Under the pieces are notes generated by a model. It searched no databases. It was not told where the DNA came from and saw nothing but the letters and a program-made list of their open reading frames with translations. Both the position numbers and the translations under genes were made by a program. A stretch of 23,967 nucleotides of DNA from Larix sibirica (lineage: Eukaryota > Streptophyta > Pinopsida > Pinales > Pinaceae): contig NWUY0300015517.1 of the NCBI GenBank assembly GCA_004151065.3, forward strand, positions 34,281 through 58,247. Reading direction: 5' to 3'. Shown one piece after another: positions 19,996 to 23,967 of the stretch. Positions within the stretch are counted from its first letter, which is position 1. Every line of letters begins with the position of its first letter.

Positions 19996-22900
19996 AATAC
20001 TCAGGATGATGGAATAATCATGTACAATGCCTACAAGAGGTGTTAGTGCCTTTATCATGAGAAATATTGGTGGAAAACTACATGCTAAGTAATGCCATAC
20101 ATAGTGATCACTTCAACCAAAACAAGTGTAAGACAAATGCTAAGTACAATTCAAGGCAAGAGTAACTAGTTTCGTATACATATTTCCGTTTAGACTAGTT
20201 ACAAATGTAATGCATAAGTCATACCTCTCCCTTGGGTGATGTGGAATTGCTGTCAATCATGGGTTTAGTCAAAGTGAAGTTGACCATATGATAGACTTGA
20301 TTTACTCTTGGAGAGATGGGAATTAAGGATACTCTGTGACATATGCTGGAGTGGAAAACACTAGGGAAGTAGAGTGTCTCACAAATGGATGAAGTGCTTA
20401 GAAGGCACCCCTTTGACTCTAGCAAGCCTCCCCTTTTATTCACAACTTTTAATTTATTTTGTTTTTGCTTTTTCTTTTGATATTTATTTCTTTTGAGCAT
20501 CTTTATTTATTTATTTTGGAATCCTCTAATTGACTAATGGTTGAAAGGTACCATCTCTGGATAGCCTTCTGGGCCCTAGTTATGATAGAGCCTTAGCTCC
20601 GCTTCCAACGACCGTCCATAGGTGTGACAAAGTTTCCACATTAATGCATTTTTAGGGGAAAGTATGTTTAACCCCATACCAGGAGGATTACCTACCCTTC
20701 TAACCACTAACCAACTTCAAGGATGAAAAACACTTGTTTCAAATCTAGGGGATACTCTTATGGTAACTAGACTACCTAGGCCCAAAACTCAAAATCCGTA
20801 GCTATCCGACAAGAAGCGTTCAAGATTCGCATAGTTTCATCACAAACATCAGAACCAAGACACCAGGGAAAACATGGAGGCCATCCTAACAAAGAGGTCA
20901 CAGACAGGAAGGTCCTCAAGTTCATCAATCATGTCCAAGTTAAAATAAATTTTGCAACCAAATCGATGAGATGGAAAAATGGATAAGGTTAAGTACGAAA
21001 CCAAGAGAGTGATGATGATCTATATATCACATGCAATTAGCTTCAACAAAAATATGTGCATGAAACTACCACTAATGCACCAAAACTAGATAAACACAAG
21101 TCTTACTGATATTAACCAATTACAAACACATGATCACTTATGCACAACAAGTTCTAACATAAGTTAGTCCTTCAATAAAACCATGAAATCCATATATACC
21201 TCTGCCATATACCTACTCTGAGCTGGAGTTACAAATGTATCCATGTGTGCTAACTCTATTGACTCTGGAGGGCAAGGAAAAGAAGATCCCAACTGTATAA
21301 GAATAATCCTGAAAGGCCTACTGTACCGAGGTTTGAAATGTATGACAAGGGAGATCATGAAGAAGGCTCAATAATGACTCAGTTGACCCCTCTACTGTTA
21401 TGCCACCATATAATCCAACTGCTGAATAATGAGATAATCCTCTAACCATGATACCATCTAAATAAATACTGCATTTGATGTATGGACTAGGCTCAAGACT
21501 GAAGTCTGCTTTGCTAAAAATGAGAAATATGTTCCATCTCAAGAATATGTGATAACATTTCCTACTACGAATATGATGAAGTTGCATGTTCTATCATAGG
21601 GTATTTTCTTTGGAGCCTTTCAAGATAGTTCCAAACGTCATCATATTTACCCAATACCTAACAATTATCCACAACATATTTAGCATGTAGCACATCTCCA
21701 TCTTATGCTTGGCCCTTTTTGACTGTGCAATGGTGTTCCTTGATACGCCATAGTAACAATAATGCCAAATGTAGATCCTTGCAAAGGCCAATAGAATATG
21801 TAGAATGATGACAATGAGACTGAAGAGATTCTTGTAAGCCCCATAATAGGCTATTATATTTCCTTTTACTTCAAGGAAGAATGAGGAGCATGCACACAAC
21901 ACAACTAATGATGTTGAGCAAAACATAGAAAATTTAGATTCCAAACATGGTAAAGATAGTTCTCATGAATATGGGAAATTGTAAATCTTCAAAATAGAAC
22001 ACAAAATCAGAATCCATGAACATGAACACCCGATGGCTACGAATTTGCCTTTGGATAAATAGGAGTTGGAAACACATGCAAATTCTTGGAGTATGAAACA
22101 AAGTCCATTATGGTATTTTTTCCTGCCTTTTGACTTCAAGATCATCTACTAATCTCATTGCCATGATTAGGACTCTTGTGTGTTTGAATCTCTGGATCAA
22201 TCTCCATTTCTTGCTTACGAAGACAAATATGTGGGTTGGAAATAATACCAAAGAGACTACCCACCTTTTGATGTGTCCTCCCCTACATAATAGCCCATAT
22301 GGAGAGTATAAAAAATAACTCGGGACATATTGCAACATGCCATTCCATAATATACAAGCATACTACAACTGATTTGTTATTTTAGGATTGATATTGATAG
22401 TGGATTGGAAGGAAATTGGATGCGTATTCACTTGACCTAATTGGACTTTGCATGCAAAGGATTGAACAATGTACAAATGGGTATTCTTCTGATCATATAG
22501 ACTTATTATAGAAAACAACCATTAAAAGGCTAATTATAACTAACTTCTATACGAAATTAGAATGGCACAACTGATTGGGAATGACTTATACACTAACAAT
22601 AATGTCAAATGCATTCTAAAAAAATAGTTTACTTTAGGGATTATCATGTACTATAGCCAGAATGAGCTTTATCAACTATTTTCTCTTATTATTTGGACTT
22701 GTTTGTGATGTATCTAAGGTCATCTTTGCTCTATATCAACATTTCTCTTCTGGATGTCCTACGGATTGATAGAACCAGGATGCATTAGGACTAGCTTCTA
22801 GCAAGCCAACAATGACTCTAGAAACGACCTACACATATACAAATCGTCCTACATGTTATTCCTCTTCTACAACTCCTAAACCTTTCAACAACTTATGTGT

Positions 22901-23565
22901 CTCATCTCCAACATATTTTGCATCGATCATGTGACATTTCATTTTTTTCACCTGTGATGAAGAGGGAGGGTAAACCTATCATTTAGTATAACTCGAAAAT
23001 ATCATGCCTAAAGAAGTCACGAGTCATAGTGAAGAGTCACAAGAAAATCCTTGGATCTTTACTCTTTGCTATATGACACAACACATAGAAGAAAGCAACG
23101 AGCTTGCCAATTGGATGAAGATGTCTAGTATGCAGTGTGTCCACGCATAATCCAAACCTTTTTCATAGTTCATTTTATACGTTTTAATTTCATGTTTAAT
23201 AATAATAAGATAATGTTGTCAAGAATGTCATAATAAAATTTCCACACATATACCTTATTCTTTGAGATGATAGATGTAACATATTTAGACCATTAATGAC
23301 GATTATAGCCCCTTATATTTGATGTGGAATGTGACATGGTTTACACATACATCATTCTTTAGATTTTAAAGATGCTCATGAGAAGTTTGCGTCCATGTCT
23401 CAATGCCATGTGATAATTCATATAATATTGATGGTGATTATCATGAACAATGGCGTCCATTGCCACGTTGAAGGTCTGTAATTCACATGTGACTAAGCCA
23501 CTTAGGATACACATTGTGGAAATTGGAATACACAAGTTTTTCATTTCTCTTTGACCTCGACTCCT
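19996..23565. other. Non-coding stretch
   Basis: About 3.5 kb with no supported gene. Several minus-strand open frames (for example 20219-20500, 21318-21587, 21594-21944, 22108-22338) have no recognisable domain and overlap each other in different frames. No hexokinase exon was found here although the fragment at the right edge points this way. Confidence 0.5.
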
Positions 23566-23566
23566 T

Positions 23567-23581
23567 TATATATATATATAT
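23567..23581. repeat. TA dinucleotide run
   Basis: Seven TA units in intergenic or intronic DNA about 200 bases left of the hexokinase fragment. Confidence 0.85.
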
Positions 23582-23779
23582 GGAAATGTATTTTTTGGGA
23601 GAAATCTATCAGGTAATTTTCATTTCGAAGATAAATAAATAAACTAAGCTGAATAAAGTTTGTGTTTTATGTTGCAATACTTAACCTCAAGGCATGTTTT
23701 TGAAGGCAACTTCCTAAAAAAACTCAACCTCTCATTTTCAAAGTTTCAGATATATTTTTTGTTATCGGCTTTCTTTCAA

Positions 23780-23967
23780 TTAGTCAACTAAAGCTTTTTT
23801 CGCTTCCGCAGGAGATAATATTTTTTTTTTTACTGGCGGTCGTGCCATCCTGGGAATCACTCTTCTCACAATGTCACCAAGATACATTCCTGAAGCCAGT
23901 TCCTCAAATCTTTGATCGCCTGGATTCAAGCGATCTACATAAAAATCCTTATTAAAGGAGTCCATAG
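23780..23967 (-). CDS. Hexokinase fragment, open at the window edge
   Basis: Read from the right edge on the minus strand, the peptide includes DRLNPGDQRFEEL and ASGMYLGDIVRRVIPRMA, which matches the plant hexokinase segment usually written SLNPGEQIFEK..SGMYLGEIVRRVLLRMA in the large domain. Hexokinase phosphorylates glucose and fructose using ATP; plant HXKs also act as sugar sensors. Similarity ends at RMA; the next residues, RPPVKKKILSPAEAKKALVD, do not match, and a stop follows at 23782-23780. A candidate 5' splice site (CCA|GTAAAA, last exon base 23834) could explain this as read-through into an intron. No downstream hexokinase exon is visible to the left, so a broken or retro-captured copy is equally possible. 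The 5' part lies outside the window. Confidence 0.68.
   Translation of the reverse strand, partial: MDSFNKDFYVDRLNPGDQRFEELASGMYLGDIVRRVIPRMARPPVKKKILSPAEAKKALVD

Noticed and set aside
21594-22338. Minus-strand membrane-like proteins
   Set aside because: The hydrophobic look comes from AT-rich DNA; frames overlap each other and match no family I recognise.

Overview
The window reads as nuclear DNA of a seed plant with a large, repeat-rich genome. A conifer or other gymnosperm is my best guess. The reasons are plant-specific protein families, GT-AG introns of 0.9 to more than 3 kb, about 90% AT-rich non-coding sequence, and scattered remains of retroelements and short tandem duplications. The organism is inferred, not proven. 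One undetermined base (N, 16295) marks this as a draft assembly.

Layout. Positions 1-808 are the upstream and leader region, ending in a degenerate repeat of 35-40 bp that runs almost to the start codon. Three exons on the + strand (809-1793, 5132-5307, 6243-6466) encode the N-terminal 461 residues of a DUF630/DUF632 protein, the plant family that includes NRG2, REL2 and APSR1. The reading frame joins cleanly across both introns. The rest of the DUF632 domain is not visible. At 10563-10667, also on the + strand, lies the last exon of an unrelated gene, a type I ROP/RAC small GTPase ending in the prenylation motif CSIL, followed by a plausible 3' UTR. Its six upstream exons are not recognisable in the window. 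At 12540-13117 there is a decayed RNase H domain of a plant retroelement, carrying a frameshift and a stop codon. At the far right end, on the - strand, is a hexokinase fragment (23780-23967) that is open to the window edge.

Between these lie tRNA-derived SINE-like heads (about 3740-3811, 5737-5783 and 6690-6840, all on the - strand) and many short tandem duplications with periods of 25 to 182 bp. There is also a perfect 408-bp duplication whose copies flank the single N (15887-16294 and 16296-16703), most likely an assembly artefact. About 20 kb shows no gene I can support.

The three host genes (DUF630/632, ROP, hexokinase) have no evident pathway link. The main puzzle is that the first has only its 5' exons, the second only its 3' exon, both on the same strand. 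That suggests either captured gene fragments inside a very long intron or a chimeric scaffold. I found no convincing new biological system; the best leads are this broken gene arrangement and the repeat in the DUF630/632 leader.
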